DNA from: Croceibacterium atlanticum
GTDB lineage: Bacteria > Pseudomonadota > Alphaproteobacteria > Sphingomonadales > Sphingomonadaceae
Reading direction: 5' to 3'
Length of the DNA: 64,000 nt
Assembly (NCBI RefSeq): GCF_001008165.2
Contig: NZ_CP011452.2
Span: 248,001-312,000, forward strand
Shown in pieces: positions 1-9,070 of this stretch; position 1 is the first letter of the stretch, and every line of letters begins with the position of its first letter. Under the pieces are notes generated by a model. That model had not been told where the DNA came from. It searched no databases and saw nothing but the letters and a program-made list of their open reading frames with translations. A program made the position numbers and the translations under genes.

Positions 1-1
1 G

Positions 2-1309
<1,308 letters not shown>

Positions 1310-1313
1310 GGCG

Positions 1314-1469
1314 GTGAAAAGCTTCGGCCGCCCCCGCTATATCGGCCTTGGCATTGCCCTGGGCGTCGCCTTCGGCGTGGCGTTTGGCAATGTCGCGGTC
1401 GGCATTGCGCTTGGGCTTGCACTGGGCGTTGCCCTGTCGGCGCGGAAGCAATCGGAAGACGAGGACTAA
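1314..1469 (+). CDS. 51-residue glycine-zipper membrane protein
   Basis: A short frame starts at GTG four bases after the ligA stop and encodes about 51 residues: a basic N-terminus (KSFGRPRY), then a roughly 33-residue hydrophobic stretch with regular small residues (IGLGIALGVAFGVAFG, then GIALGLALGVAL), then a charged tail SARKQSEDED. The glycine/alanine periodicity is that of glycine-zipper membrane helices that pack tightly or oligomerise. No enzymatic motif is present. Coding is supported by the coherent N-basic, hydrophobic, C-acidic layout and the tight spacing to ligA. The function is unknown, and a link to DNA ligation cannot be inferred from position alone. Confidence 0.6.
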   Translation: MKSFGRPRYIGLGIALGVAFGVAFGNVAVGIALGLALGVALSARKQSEDED

Positions 1470-1504
1470 AGGCGCAGGCTTGTCCGGCGATTATTCCAAC
1501 CCGG

Positions 1505-2194
1505 TCAGCTCTCGCCCGGTTCGGGCAGCCATTTCATCACGCCGCCGGCAAAGGGCGTCCACCAGCCCATGCGCATCCCTGCACGGGCCAGCATGTCGCT
1601 GGTCCACTGGTTGCAGGTATTGGTGGGCGTGTAGCGGCCATGCGTGTCGTAGAACACGTCCTGCCCGCCATAGCCGGGATGGATCACGCGCGGGCGGGGC
1701 GGGATGGTGCCCTCTATTGCCGCCACCAGCCGGCGGTATTCGGCGCGGGTCAGGCGCACGGGCCGTGCATGGTCCGACGGGGCGGGCCGGACATAATGCG
1801 CCACATGCAGCACGCCTTCACCGCCAAGGCCGATGATTCGCGCTACGGTAATGGGCGAAAGATCCCACCAGGTCGGCGTTTCGAGGAATACGTCATGTTC
1901 CCCCCAGCTGACCGAGACATGGGTATAGGGCCGATCCCTGTCGGCAATGTCTGCCACGGGAAAATCGCGGCGCCAGTCCTTTTCCTTCGTTAGCAGCGGC
2001 ATGATGATGGCGGTGTGGATGCCATTGCTTTCCACCATCACGGTCACGCCGCGATCCGGTTCCTGCCAGCCTGCATTGCGAGGGATCGAACTGCCGATCC
2101 ACCCGGCCAGCGCGAACAGGACCAGCGCCAGAACTACCCCGATCAGGAACGTGCCCAGTACGCGGATCAGCCGATGGATCGCCGGCGCAGCCAC
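1505..2194 (-). CDS. DUF2459 / TIGR02117 family membrane-anchored protein
   Basis: A 229-residue protein with one N-terminal membrane segment (around LGTFLIGVVLALVLFALAGW) followed by a soluble periplasmic-looking domain. Conserved-looking pieces include VESNGIHTAIIMP, SWGEHDVFLETPTWWDL and the late NTCNQWTSDML. These match the DUF2459/TIGR02117 family as I recall it, a family originally noticed near urease genes. The N-C-N motif with an earlier histidine could suggest a papain-like catalytic site, but that is my inference. The start is GTG, 28 bases inside the 3' end of prmA, so it is the last gene of the overlapping minus-strand unit. No urease gene is visible here. The function is unknown. 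Confidence 0.75.
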   Translation of the reverse strand: MAAPAIHRLIRVLGTFLIGVVLALVLFALAGWIGSSIPRNAGWQEPDRGVTVMVESNGIHTAIIMPLLTKEKDWRRDFPVADIADRDRPYTHVSVSWGEHDVFLETPTWWDLSPITVARIIGLGGEGVLHVAHYVRPAPSDHARPVRLTRAEYRRLVAAIEGTIPPRPRVIHPGYGGQDVFYDTHGRYTPTNTCNQWTSDMLARAGMRMGWWTPFAGGVMKWLPEPGES

Positions 2195-3072
2195 AATATC
2201 GACCAGTCGCCATTCACCAACCGCCCGGCCAGCCGGAACCCGGCCGTGCGATAGGCGGCGCGAACTGCACCTTCCTGCGTTTCCAGCAGTCCCGCCAGCA
2301 GCAGAGATCCGCCCGGCGCGATCGCGTCGGCGAAATCCCCGGCAAGGGAGACGAGCGGGCCAGCCAGGATATTGGCGATCAGCAGGTCATAAGGCGCGCG
2401 GGCCTGCAATTGCCGGTGATCCATGCCTTCGGCCACCAGCATGGTCAGCGCGCCGGGGCCCTGGCCCATGGCCACGCGGTTGAGCGCGCAGTTTTCTTCC
2501 ACCACCGGCAGGCAGACCGCGTCCACATCGCTGGCTGTTGCATGGGCATTGGGCCACAGCGCCAGCCCGGCAAAGGCCAGCAGTCCGGTGCCGGTGCCGA
2601 TATCCGCCAGATTGCGCACCACAACGCCGCGCTGCTTCATGGCATCCAGCATGGCAAGACAGCCGACGGTCGTGGCATGTTGCCCGGTGCCGAATGCCTG
2701 GCTGGCGGGAATGGTGAAATTCACCACGCCCGGCGTATCGTCCGCCGGGTAATCCGGCGTGTGGACGTGGAACCGGCCCGCCCGGATCGGCGCGACCTGC
2801 TTCTGCGTTTCCGTTACCCAATCCGTATCGGGCAGTTTTTCGGCCACAAGTTCCGGCGCGCCATCGGCAAAGAGAGAGGCCACTGCCTCGCGATCAGCCT
2901 TGGTCGGGCGGCGCGGCAGATAAGCGTCCAGCTGCCAGTCATCGGGCCGGTCCTCGGCAATTTCCGATCCGGTGAGGACGATTTCCGCGTCCCAGTCCCA
3001 AAGCGATTCATGCGCGGCGAGGGCGGATTGAATGACCGGCTTGGGCGCCAGCGCAACCAGTTTCCAGCTCAC
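2167..3072 (-). CDS. prmA: Ribosomal protein L11 methyltransferase
   Basis: PrmA trimethylates ribosomal protein L11 at several lysines and the N-terminus using S-adenosylmethionine. The 301-residue length is normal for the family. The SAM-binding core begins with NLADIGTGTGLLAFAGLALW and is preceded by the family hallmark FGTGQHATT. The catalytic NILAGPL motif (family consensus N-I-L-A-x-P-L) is present in the C-terminal half. The GTG start overlaps the stop of the upstream metallo-beta-lactamase gene as GTGA, indicating translational coupling. L11 methylation is dispensable in bacteria studied, so its placement inside a beta-lactamase operon is unlikely to reflect a shared pathway. Confidence 0.95.
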   Translation of the reverse strand: MSWKLVALAPKPVIQSALAAHESLWDWDAEIVLTGSEIAEDRPDDWQLDAYLPRRPTKADREAVASLFADGAPELVAEKLPDTDWVTETQKQVAPIRAGRFHVHTPDYPADDTPGVVNFTIPASQAFGTGQHATTVGCLAMLDAMKQRGVVVRNLADIGTGTGLLAFAGLALWPNAHATASDVDAVCLPVVEENCALNRVAMGQGPGALTMLVAEGMDHRQLQARAPYDLLIANILAGPLVSLAGDFADAIAPGGSLLLAGLLETQEGAVRAAYRTAGFRLAGRLVNGDWSILWLRRRSIG

Positions 3073-4013
3073 TTCCCGGCTTCCTCCGCCAGCCTTTCAT
3101 CCAGCCGCTTTTCCACGTCGCGGGCATAGGCGCCGCAGGACGGCTCGCCAAAGGGGGCGCCGAAGGACAGGCGTTTGCGCATATTGCTGGCCGATGGGTG
3201 CGGCGTCAGCAGGATGGTGCAGTCCAGCCCGGCCAGCTTGGCCAGCCCGTCGCGATAGGCTTCGACATAATCGGGATGGTCGCTGAAGCGGTAGCTGTCG
3301 CTGCTGACGGGGGAGAGGCTGTCGGCATAGACCAGAGTGGCGCAGGTCGATCCGCTGCAGGACCGCCATTGCCAGCTCAGCGCGCCGGGCGTGTGGCCGG
3401 GCGTGGCGATCGGCATCAGCACCAGCGATCCAAGCTGGACCGGCTTGCCATCTTCCACCGTGCCATCGACCGTGGCCGCTTCGAACGGGTCATGCATTCC
3501 CGATTGCGGATCCTCCCCGGCCGCGATCCCGCTTTCCATCACCGGTTTCGCGGCTTCGGATGTCAGCAGTTTCGCGCCGGTGCGGCGCTGCAATTCGGCA
3601 ATGCCGCCTACATGGTCGAAATGTTCGTGGCTGGTCAGCAGCAGCTTCACATCGCCCAGCTCGAAACCGAGCTTTTCGATATTGGCGGCGATCACATCGG
3701 CCCCGGCGCGGGTTCCGCCGTCGATCAGCACATTGCCCTGATCGCCTACGATCAGGATCGCGGAAATGCCGCATGTGCCGACATAATAGGAATTGCCATA
3801 GATGCGGAAGGGCGGGCCGGGCTTGTCCCAATCGTCCCAGTCATCGCAGGCGGCGGCCCATGCCTTCTGTTCGGCATCGTCCCAGCCCTTGCCGGTGGAT
3901 TCGCGCGGTGGCGGTGCGTCCTGCCCGGACTGGGCGAGAGCCGGGGCGGAAGCGAGCGCCGAAGCGGCGGCGAGAAGAGCGAATCTAGCGAACATAGCTT
4001 GCGCCATTGGCAT
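3069..4013 (-). CDS. Subclass B3 metallo-beta-lactamase
   Basis: A secreted zinc hydrolase of subclass B3 type (314 residues from the first ATG). The N-terminus is a signal peptide (FARFALLAAASALASAPALA, then Q). The full B3 ligand set is present: H129, H131, D133 and H134 in SHEHFDHVGG, H207 in TPGHTPGALSW, and H272 in LTPHPSASN. Zn1 should therefore be held by three histidines and Zn2 by Asp-His-His, as in L1-, BJP-1- and LRA-type enzymes. The predicted activity is beta-lactam hydrolysis in the periplasm, although substrate range cannot be read from sequence. Starts at ATG 4013, 4007 or 3995 are all possible. Its 5' end overlaps the upstream dehydrogenase gene and its stop overlaps prmA. 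Confidence 0.88.
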   Translation of the reverse strand: MPMAQAMFARFALLAAASALASAPALAQSGQDAPPPRESTGKGWDDAEQKAWAAACDDWDDWDKPGPPFRIYGNSYYVGTCGISAILIVGDQGNVLIDGGTRAGADVIAANIEKLGFELGDVKLLLTSHEHFDHVGGIAELQRRTGAKLLTSEAAKPVMESGIAAGEDPQSGMHDPFEAATVDGTVEDGKPVQLGSLVLMPIATPGHTPGALSWQWRSCSGSTCATLVYADSLSPVSSDSYRFSDHPDYVEAYRDGLAKLAGLDCTILLTPHPSASNMRKRLSFGAPFGEPSCGAYARDVEKRLDERLAEEAGK

Positions 4014-4695
4014 CTATTGTCGTTCCGGTCATGCTCGCCGGGGCGTCGAGTGCGCAAAATGCGGCGATCTTCGCTATTTCATCCGGCTCGCCCACGCGGC
4101 CCAGCGGAATATCGGCCAGCAGGCCCGGGCCGCCCCGGCTGGCAAGATAATCCCCCGCCATTGAAGTATCCACGAAGCCCGGTGCGATGGCGAAGGACAG
4201 CACGCCCTTGTCCGCATAGGCGCGGGCGATGGTCTTGTGCATGGCCAGCATTCCGCCCTTGGCCGCCGCATAATGCCAGTGTGCCGGCGAATCCCCCCGA
4301 TGCCCTGCGCGGCTGGCGACGTGCACCAGCCGGCCTTCACGGCCATTTTCGAGCCAGTGGCGGACTGCGTATCGGGATAGCTGGGCCGCCGATGTCAGGT
4401 TGATCCGCAGCGTATCTTCCCACGCATCGAGCCAGGCGATGTCGGACGAATCGAGCGGGTTGGGCTGGAACAGACCGGCATTGTTGATCAGGATGTCGAT
4501 CCGGCCGCCGGCTCTTTCCAATGCCTGTTCCCACAGGATTTGCGGGGCGGAAGGTTCGGTCAGATCGGCGCCGATCATGTCCTTGTCATGTGCGGAGCTG
4601 GCATGGCCGATTACGGTTGCACCGCGGGCGCGCAGCGTTTCCGCAATGGCCTTGCCGATGCCGCGACTGGATCCGGTAACTAGTATATTGGGCAT
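3985..4695 (-). CDS. SDR-family oxidoreductase (FabG-like)
   Basis: A classical short-chain dehydrogenase of 236 residues. It has the dinucleotide-binding TGSSRGIG at the N-terminus, INNAG in the middle, and a catalytic Ser (VASRAG), Tyr and Lys (YAAAK). The C-terminal TGTTIDANGASYVR resembles the TGxxxxVDGG end of FabG-type enzymes. An ordinary NAD(P)-dependent alcohol/ketone reductase is expected, with unknown substrate. The ATG start is preceded by AGGGGGA. It is the first gene of a minus-strand unit (dehydrogenase, B3 beta-lactamase, prmA, DUF2459) in which every junction overlaps, and it diverges from sdhC across about 110 bases that must hold both promoters. Confidence 0.88.
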   Translation of the reverse strand: MPNILVTGSSRGIGKAIAETLRARGATVIGHASSAHDKDMIGADLTEPSAPQILWEQALERAGGRIDILINNAGLFQPNPLDSSDIAWLDAWEDTLRINLTSAAQLSRYAVRHWLENGREGRLVHVASRAGHRGDSPAHWHYAAAKGGMLAMHKTIARAYADKGVLSFAIAPGFVDTSMAGDYLASRGGPGLLADIPLGRVGEPDEIAKIAAFCALDAPASMTGTTIDANGASYVR

Positions 4696-4805
4696 ATATT
4701 CCCCCTAGCGGTGCAAAGGCCGGGCGAAAAGGGAAGCGCCACCATCCTTGTCAGCGGCGGCACAATCGCTAAGGGGACAGAACACTCGAATTTACGGGGC
4801 ACGCA

Positions 4806-5186
4806 ATGGCAAACAGGCCGCTTTCACCGCATCTGCAGATCTGGAAATGGGGACCGCATATGCTGGTCTCGATCCTGCACCGGGTTACCGGGGACGGAAT
4901 GGCCTTCGTGGCCTTGCCCGTTCTGCTCTGGTGGCTGGGCGCAATGGCCAGCGGGCCGGAGGCTTATGAAACCTTCGCCTGGGCCGCGACCACACCCATC
5001 GGATATATCGTTCTGGTCGGCATCAGCTGGGCATTCTTCAATCACCTCGCATCGGGCATCCGGCATTTCGTGCTGGATATCGGCGCAGGCTATGAACTGA
5101 AGACCAATCGCGCCTGGTCGATCGGAACCATCGTCATCGCCGTCGTCCTCACCGTGGCCTTCTGGGCCGCGATCCTGCTTTCCTAA
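4806..5186 (+). CDS. sdhC: Succinate dehydrogenase cytochrome b556 subunit
   Basis: The membrane anchor SdhC of respiratory complex II, 126 residues with three membrane helices. The family signature RPLSPHLQIW lies at the N-terminus, followed by SILHRVTG, where Ser and Arg line the quinone site. The heme-ligand region appears in FFNHLASGIRHFVLD. It starts the sdhCDA unit: 11 bases separate it from sdhD. Together the anchors bind heme b and pass electrons from the flavoprotein and iron-sulfur subunits to ubiquinone. The intergenic stretch 4696-4805, shared with the divergent dehydrogenase gene, presumably carries the promoter, but no clear -35/-10 pair stands out. Confidence 0.95.
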   Translation: MANRPLSPHLQIWKWGPHMLVSILHRVTGDGMAFVALPVLLWWLGAMASGPEAYETFAWAATTPIGYIVLVGISWAFFNHLASGIRHFVLDIGAGYELKTNRAWSIGTIVIAVVLTVAFWAAILLS

Positions 5187-5197
5187 GGACTTGCCAC

Positions 5198-5584
5198 ATG
5201 GGTAACGGAACCTCGATCGGACGCGTGCGCGGGCTGGGCCCGGCGCATGAAGGAACGCATCACTGGCTGCTGCAGCGCTTCACTGCGGTGGGGAACCTGC
5301 TGCTGGTCGGCTTCTTCGCGATCTCCATCGTGATGCTGCCGGACCTGTCCTATGCCAAGGTTACGGAATGGATCGCGAAGCCGGTCCCGGCCACGGCCAT
5401 GGCCCTGCTGGTGATTTCCACCTTCTGGCACGCCAAGCTCGGCCTGCAGGTCATGCTGGAAGATTACGTGCATGAAGCGGGCAACAAGTTCGCCGTCATC
5501 CTCGCGCTGAATCTCGCGGCCTTTGGCGGCGCCGCATTCGGCCTGTTCTGCATTGCCCGCCTCGCGCTCGGAGGAGCCGCCTGA
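5198..5584 (+). CDS. sdhD: Succinate dehydrogenase membrane anchor subunit
   Basis: The second complex II membrane anchor, 128 residues and three predicted helices. The N-terminal region [20 protein letters not shown] is typical of alphaproteobacterial SdhD, and the middle holds [18 protein letters not shown] with the likely heme-binding histidine. The ATG start is preceded by AAGGAC. Its stop shares one base with the sdhA start (TGATG), so the genes are translationally coupled. With SdhC it forms the quinone-reducing heme b domain in the cytoplasmic membrane. Confidence 0.94.
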   Translation: MGNGTSIGRVRGLGPAHEGTHHWLLQRFTAVGNLLLVGFFAISIVMLPDLSYAKVTEWIAKPVPATAMALLVISTFWHAKLGLQVMLEDYVHEAGNKFAVILALNLAAFGGAAFGLFCIARLALGGAA

Positions 5585-7404
5585 TGTCTGACGCATCGAC
5601 CCAGCCTGCCTACAAGATCATCGACCATACTTACGACACGGTCGTGGTGGGTGCCGGCGGTTCCGGCCTGCGCGCCACTATGGGCAGCGCCGAAGCCGGG
5701 CTGAAGACGGCCTGCATCACCAAGGTTTTCCCGACTCGCAGCCACACGGTCGCCGCGCAGGGCGGCATCGCCGCCAGCCTCGGCAACAACACGCCCGATC
5801 ACTGGCAATGGCACATGTACGATACCGTGAAGGGTTCGGACTGGCTGGGCGATCAGGACGCGATCGAATATATGGTGCGCGAAGCGCCGCATGCGGTTTA
5901 CGAACTGGAACATGCCGGCGTGCCCTTCAGCCGCAACCAGGACGGCACGATCTACCAGCGGCCATTTGGCGGCCACATGCAGAATATGGGCGAAGGCCCG
6001 CCGGTCCAGCGCACCTGCGCCGCGGCGGACCGCACGGGGCACGCCATGCTCCATGCGCTCTATCAGCAGAGCCTGAAATACGACGCGGATTTCTTCATCG
6101 AATATTTCGCGATCGACCTGATCATGAACAATGGCAAATGCGTGGGCGTGATCGCCATCTGTCTCGATGACGGATCGATCCACCGCTTCCGCGCACAGGC
6201 CGTGGTGCTGGCCACGGGCGGTTATGGCCGCACCTATTTCACCTGCACCAGCGCCCATACCTGCACCGGCGATGGCGGCGGCATGGTGCTGCGCGCCGGC
6301 CTGCCGTTGCAGGACATGGAATTCGTGCAGTTCCACCCCACCGGCATTTACGGCGCCGGCGTGCTCATCACCGAAGGCGCGCGCGGCGAAGGCGGTTATC
6401 TGACCAATTCCGAAGGCGAACGCTTCATGGAGCGTTACGCGCCTTCCGCCAAGGATCTGGCCAGCCGTGACGTGGTTTCCCGCTCCATGGCGCTGGAAAT
6501 CCGTGAAGGCCGCGGCGTGGGCGATCATCAGGATCACATCTACCTGCATCTGGACCATATCGATCCGAAGGTGCTGGCGGAACGGCTGCCGGGCATCACC
6601 GAAAGCGGCAAGATCTTTGCCGGTGTCGACCTGACCCGCCAACCGCTGCCCGTGGTGCCGACCGTCCATTACAATATGGGTGGCATCCCGACCAATTATC
6701 ACGGCGAAGTCGTGACGATCGGCGCGGACGGCAATCCGGAAACCGTGGTTCCCGGCCTGTTCGCCGTGGGTGAGGCGGCGTGCGTCTCCGTCCATGGCGC
6801 GAACCGCCTTGGCTCCAACTCGCTGATCGATCTCGTCGTGTTCGGCCGCGCAACCGGCCACCGGCTCAAGGAAATCGTCAAGGCAGGGGCGGCGCAGGAT
6901 GAACTGCCCAAGGACAGCGCCGATATGGCGCTGGGCCGTCTCGACCATTTCCGCAATGCCAATGGCGGTTCGCCGACGGCGAAGATCCGCACCGACATGC
7001 AGCGCGCCATGTCCGCCCATGCCGCCGTGTTCCGCACGGACGAACTGATGGCGGAAGGCAAGGTGAAGCTGGCCGAGATCTACAAGTCGATGGAAGACAT
7101 TTCCGTCACCGACAAGTCGCTGATCTGGAACTCTGATCTGATCGAGACGCTGGAACTCGACAACCTCATCTCGCAGGCATCTGTGACCATGCATTCCGCG
7201 CATAACCGCAAGGAATCGCGCGGCGCCCACGCGCATGAGGATTATCCGGATCGCAACGATGCCGAATGGATGAAGCACACTGCCGTGTGGTTCGAAGGCT
7301 GGGGCGGCAAGGGCGGCGATATCAGGATCGATTACCGCCCGGTCCACGACTTCACCCTGACTGAAGACGCGAAATATATCGAACCGAAGAAGCGGGTTTA
7401 CTGA
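5584..7404 (+). CDS. sdhA: Succinate dehydrogenase flavoprotein subunit
   Basis: SdhA oxidises succinate to fumarate with covalently bound FAD. The 606-residue length fits the family. The N-terminal FAD-binding loop [11 protein letters not shown] is present, and [12 protein letters not shown] contains the flavinylated histidine. Further active-site elements are the [21 protein letters not shown] region, and a C-terminal [18 protein letters not shown] followed by [17 protein letters not shown]. It is complete. Unexpectedly, the iron-sulfur subunit sdhB does not follow: the next frame is a low-GC hypothetical gene and then a convergent cyclophilin gene. SdhB must be encoded elsewhere for a working complex. 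Confidence 0.97.
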   Translation: MSDASTQPAYKIIDHTYDTVVVGAGGSGLRATMGSAEAGLKTACITKVFPTRSHTVAAQGGIAASLGNNTPDHWQWHMYDTVKGSDWLGDQDAIEYMVREAPHAVYELEHAGVPFSRNQDGTIYQRPFGGHMQNMGEGPPVQRTCAAADRTGHAMLHALYQQSLKYDADFFIEYFAIDLIMNNGKCVGVIAICLDDGSIHRFRAQAVVLATGGYGRTYFTCTSAHTCTGDGGGMVLRAGLPLQDMEFVQFHPTGIYGAGVLITEGARGEGGYLTNSEGERFMERYAPSAKDLASRDVVSRSMALEIREGRGVGDHQDHIYLHLDHIDPKVLAERLPGITESGKIFAGVDLTRQPLPVVPTVHYNMGGIPTNYHGEVVTIGADGNPETVVPGLFAVGEAACVSVHGANRLGSNSLIDLVVFGRATGHRLKEIVKAGAAQDELPKDSADMALGRLDHFRNANGGSPTAKIRTDMQRAMSAHAAVFRTDELMAEGKVKLAEIYKSMEDISVTDKSLIWNSDLIETLELDNLISQASVTMHSAHNRKESRGAHAHEDYPDRNDAEWMKHTAVWFEGWGGKGGDIRIDYRPVHDFTLTEDAKYIEPKKRVY

Positions 7405-7405
7405 G

Positions 7406-7819
7406 TTGAGGTTTGAGCTTTGGGGTGGGGTTTCTGTTTCCTCGACACCAGAGGAAATAAGGACTCTTTACCCCGAAGCTAAGGGTGAAAACCCCATTGA
7501 ACTATGCTCTGTTAAACTTTGTGATTGTGAGTTCGTGGCATCGTGGAAGCAACTCCAAGATGGTAATCGATTAGTTCAATTGGATTTTGTTCGAGCATTT
7601 CAGGCAATAGAGATTCGCGACTTGCGGCAAAGGCTTGTCGCGTTACTTTCGGCAAAATATGGCAGAGGCTCTGCTGCAATTCGCAAAGATGACTTGTTCC
7701 AAAAACGATGGGATGGGGAACACGTGCGAATTCAACTGACCTGTGTTGAAGATGCAAATCTGCCGACTGCGTGTATTGAATATTTTCGGCCGTTGGGCTC
7801 AGAGTTTGACAAGATCTAG
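7406..7819 (+). CDS. Low-GC hypothetical protein next to sdhA
   Basis: A 137-residue frame starting at TTG directly behind the sdhA stop (one-base gap). I recognise no family. The protein is soluble, mixed in charge, with one Cys-rich stretch (LCSVKLCDCEF), and has no signal peptide or membrane segment. Base composition is clearly lower in GC than sdhA before it or the cyclophilin after it, and codon use is correspondingly AT-rich (many TTT, GAA, AAT). That suggests recent acquisition or a relic. It occupies the place where sdhB is expected in this operon type. Coding is supported mainly by a long uninterrupted frame in AT-rich sequence, where stop codons should be frequent by chance. Confidence 0.55.
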   Translation: MRFELWGGVSVSSTPEEIRTLYPEAKGENPIELCSVKLCDCEFVASWKQLQDGNRLVQLDFVRAFQAIEIRDLRQRLVALLSAKYGRGSAAIRKDDLFQKRWDGEHVRIQLTCVEDANLPTACIEYFRPLGSEFDKI

Positions 7820-7848
7820 CCGACTAGGACTAGGGACTTGGAGCTGGT

Positions 7849-8502
7849 TTAGCTGTCTTCCACCCGATGCGCTGAGATCACCTTTACCGGCTGGGCCAGC
7901 ATCTGGCCTTTCAGCCAGCCTTCGCCCTTTTCCGGGTCCACCGGGGAATCGAAGATCGCGCGGACAACTTCCATCCCGTCGGTCACATGGCCGAACACGG
8001 CGTAGCCAAGGCGGAAGTCCTCCTCTTCGGCGGCGGGATTGGCGTCCAGGCCAGGCTGGGGGCTGACCATGATCGAAAAATCGCCGGTGGCCGTGCCCGG
8101 TTCATTGCGGGCCATGGACAGCGCGCCGACCTTGTCATGCGTCAGGCCGGTTTCGCTGGTCGGTTCATGCGCGATCGGGGCCATGATCCGTGCAGGATCG
8201 TTCTGCGTCCCGCCCTGCAGCAAGCCATTGGGCTGTTCGCCCCAGTCGAGCCGCATGGCGCGGTAGAAAACCGTGCCGTCGAAACGGTCATTATCGACAT
8301 AGCGCAGGAAATTGCCTGCGGTGATCGGTGCGCGTTCCACCTCCAGCGCCATGGTGATGTCGCCCATTTCGGTTTCGAACACGACCGCGACCGTTTTCGG
8401 CGCGGCCTCTTCCGGCACCGGATCGGGTGTGGCCGGGGCCTCCTGCGCAAGGGCAGGGGAGGAGAGGATCAGGGCGGAAGCGAGCGCGAATCGTTTGAAC
8501 AT
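7849..8502 (-). CDS. Secreted cyclophilin-type peptidylprolyl isomerase
   Basis: A 217-residue cyclophilin (peptidyl-prolyl cis-trans isomerase) with an N-terminal signal peptide (MFKRFALASALILSSPALA, then Q) and a proline/glutamate-rich spacer before the domain, so it should act in the periplasm as a protein-folding catalyst. The domain runs from VVFETEMGDITMALE to the C-terminus. The catalytic-arginine region is TVFYRAM, followed by LLQGGTQ, GALSMAR and GDFSIMV, matching the FHRxI, QGGD, LSMAN and SQFFI positions of classical cyclophilins with some divergence and an extended loop after the arginine. It is convergent with the hypothetical gene after sdhA. Confidence 0.9.
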   Translation of the reverse strand: MFKRFALASALILSSPALAQEAPATPDPVPEEAAPKTVAVVFETEMGDITMALEVERAPITAGNFLRYVDNDRFDGTVFYRAMRLDWGEQPNGLLQGGTQNDPARIMAPIAHEPTSETGLTHDKVGALSMARNEPGTATGDFSIMVSPQPGLDANPAAEEEDFRLGYAVFGHVTDGMEVVRAIFDSPVDPEKGEGWLKGQMLAQPVKVISAHRVEDS

Positions 8503-8548
8503 GGCGCGAATGTGCCTTGTCGGCGCCCATGCGTGAAGCGTGGCGCCG

Positions 8549-8992
8549 TCAGGCAGGCAGCGTCGCGGCCCCGTCCAGCCGTTCCATAAAGGCGGCGCGG
8601 TCGGGGATGAGATCGCTCAGCCGATAAGCGTCGAGATGGGAAAGAAAAGCATCCAGCGCGCCGCCGAGCGCGGGCTTCAGCGCGCATAGCCCGTCAACAA
8701 CGCAGCCCGCGCCGCCGGGGAAGCAACCCACGAAACCGTTCAGATTTTCGAACCGGCGCACAACTTCTCCGACGCTTATTTCCTCCGCCGGGCGGGCAAG
8801 CCGCATCCCGCCACCGCGCCCGCGGAAAGTTTTCACGAAACCTTCGGCCTGCAGCCGCTGCGCCACTTTGGACAGGTGGTTGCGCGATATGGCGTAGCGG
8901 CGGGAAATCTCGTCAACCGACATCTGTCGGTTAGCCGCGGCCAACGTCATCAGAATGCGCAGGGCATAATCGCTGTGGAGGTTGAGTTGCAT
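8549..8992 (-). CDS. nsrR: Rrf2-family regulator, NsrR type
   Basis: A 147-residue Rrf2 transcription factor. The winged helix lies in residues 1-65 (SVDEISRRYAISRNHLSKVA recognition region, then a FRGRGGGMRLA wing). Three cysteines at about 90, 97 and 103 (C-x6-C-x5-C) match the iron-sulfur ligands of NsrR, the nitric-oxide-sensing repressor, rather than those of IscR. In NsrR, NO damages the cluster and relieves repression of detoxification genes. The divergent neighbour is a truncated globin, a classic NsrR target type, and the 78-base gap contains two inverted repeats that could be operators. The symbol is assigned by cysteine spacing and context. Confidence 0.82.
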   Translation of the reverse strand: MQLNLHSDYALRILMTLAAANRQMSVDEISRRYAISRNHLSKVAQRLQAEGFVKTFRGRGGGMRLARPAEEISVGEVVRRFENLNGFVGCFPGGAGCVVDGLCALKPALGGALDAFLSHLDAYRLSDLIPDRAAFMERLDGAATLPA

Positions 8993-9003
8993 AAAATACG
9001 CAT

Positions 9004-9016
9004 ATCAAATATTGAT
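9004..9016. promoter_or_regulatory. Inverted repeat in nsrR-globin intergenic region (site 1)
   Basis: ATCAA-ata-TTGAT, a perfect 5-bp dyad with a 3-base spacer, 12 bases from the nsrR start. It sits in a short AT-rich stretch between the divergent regulator and globin genes, where an Rrf2 operator would be expected. It is the reverse arrangement of an FNR box (TTGAT-N4-ATCAA) and so is not one. Assignment to NsrR is inference. Confidence 0.35.
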
Positions 9017-9038
9017 TTAAACGGCAATGAGGCGTAAT

Positions 9039-9055
9039 AGGTATCACAAATACCT
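9039..9055. promoter_or_regulatory. Inverted repeat upstream of truncated globin (site 2)
   Basis: AGGTAT-cacaa-ATACCT, a perfect 6-bp dyad with a 5-base spacer, ending 15 bases before the globin start codon. The position would overlap the promoter or early transcript of the globin gene, so binding there would repress it. The cognate factor is probably the adjacent NsrR-type protein, by inference only. Confidence 0.4.
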
Positions 9056-9070
9056 GTTAAAAGAGTCGCC

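Noticed and set aside
4696-4805. Control of the B3 beta-lactamase operon by the nearby BlaI-type repressor
   Set aside because: I found no copy of the GTAGTC/GACTAC dyad upstream of the dehydrogenase-lactamase unit, so a direct link is not supported by sequence.
5464-7347. Very long open frame antisense to sdhA
   Set aside because: It mirrors sdhA on the other strand, is rich in His/Arg/Gly of low complexity, and has no start signal or recognisable motifs. Such frames are common opposite GC-rich genes.
9004-9016. Possible FNR box between nsrR and the globin gene
   Set aside because: The half-sites are in the reverse order (ATCAA then TTGAT) with a 3-base spacer, which is not an FNR site, so it was kept only as a generic inverted repeat.
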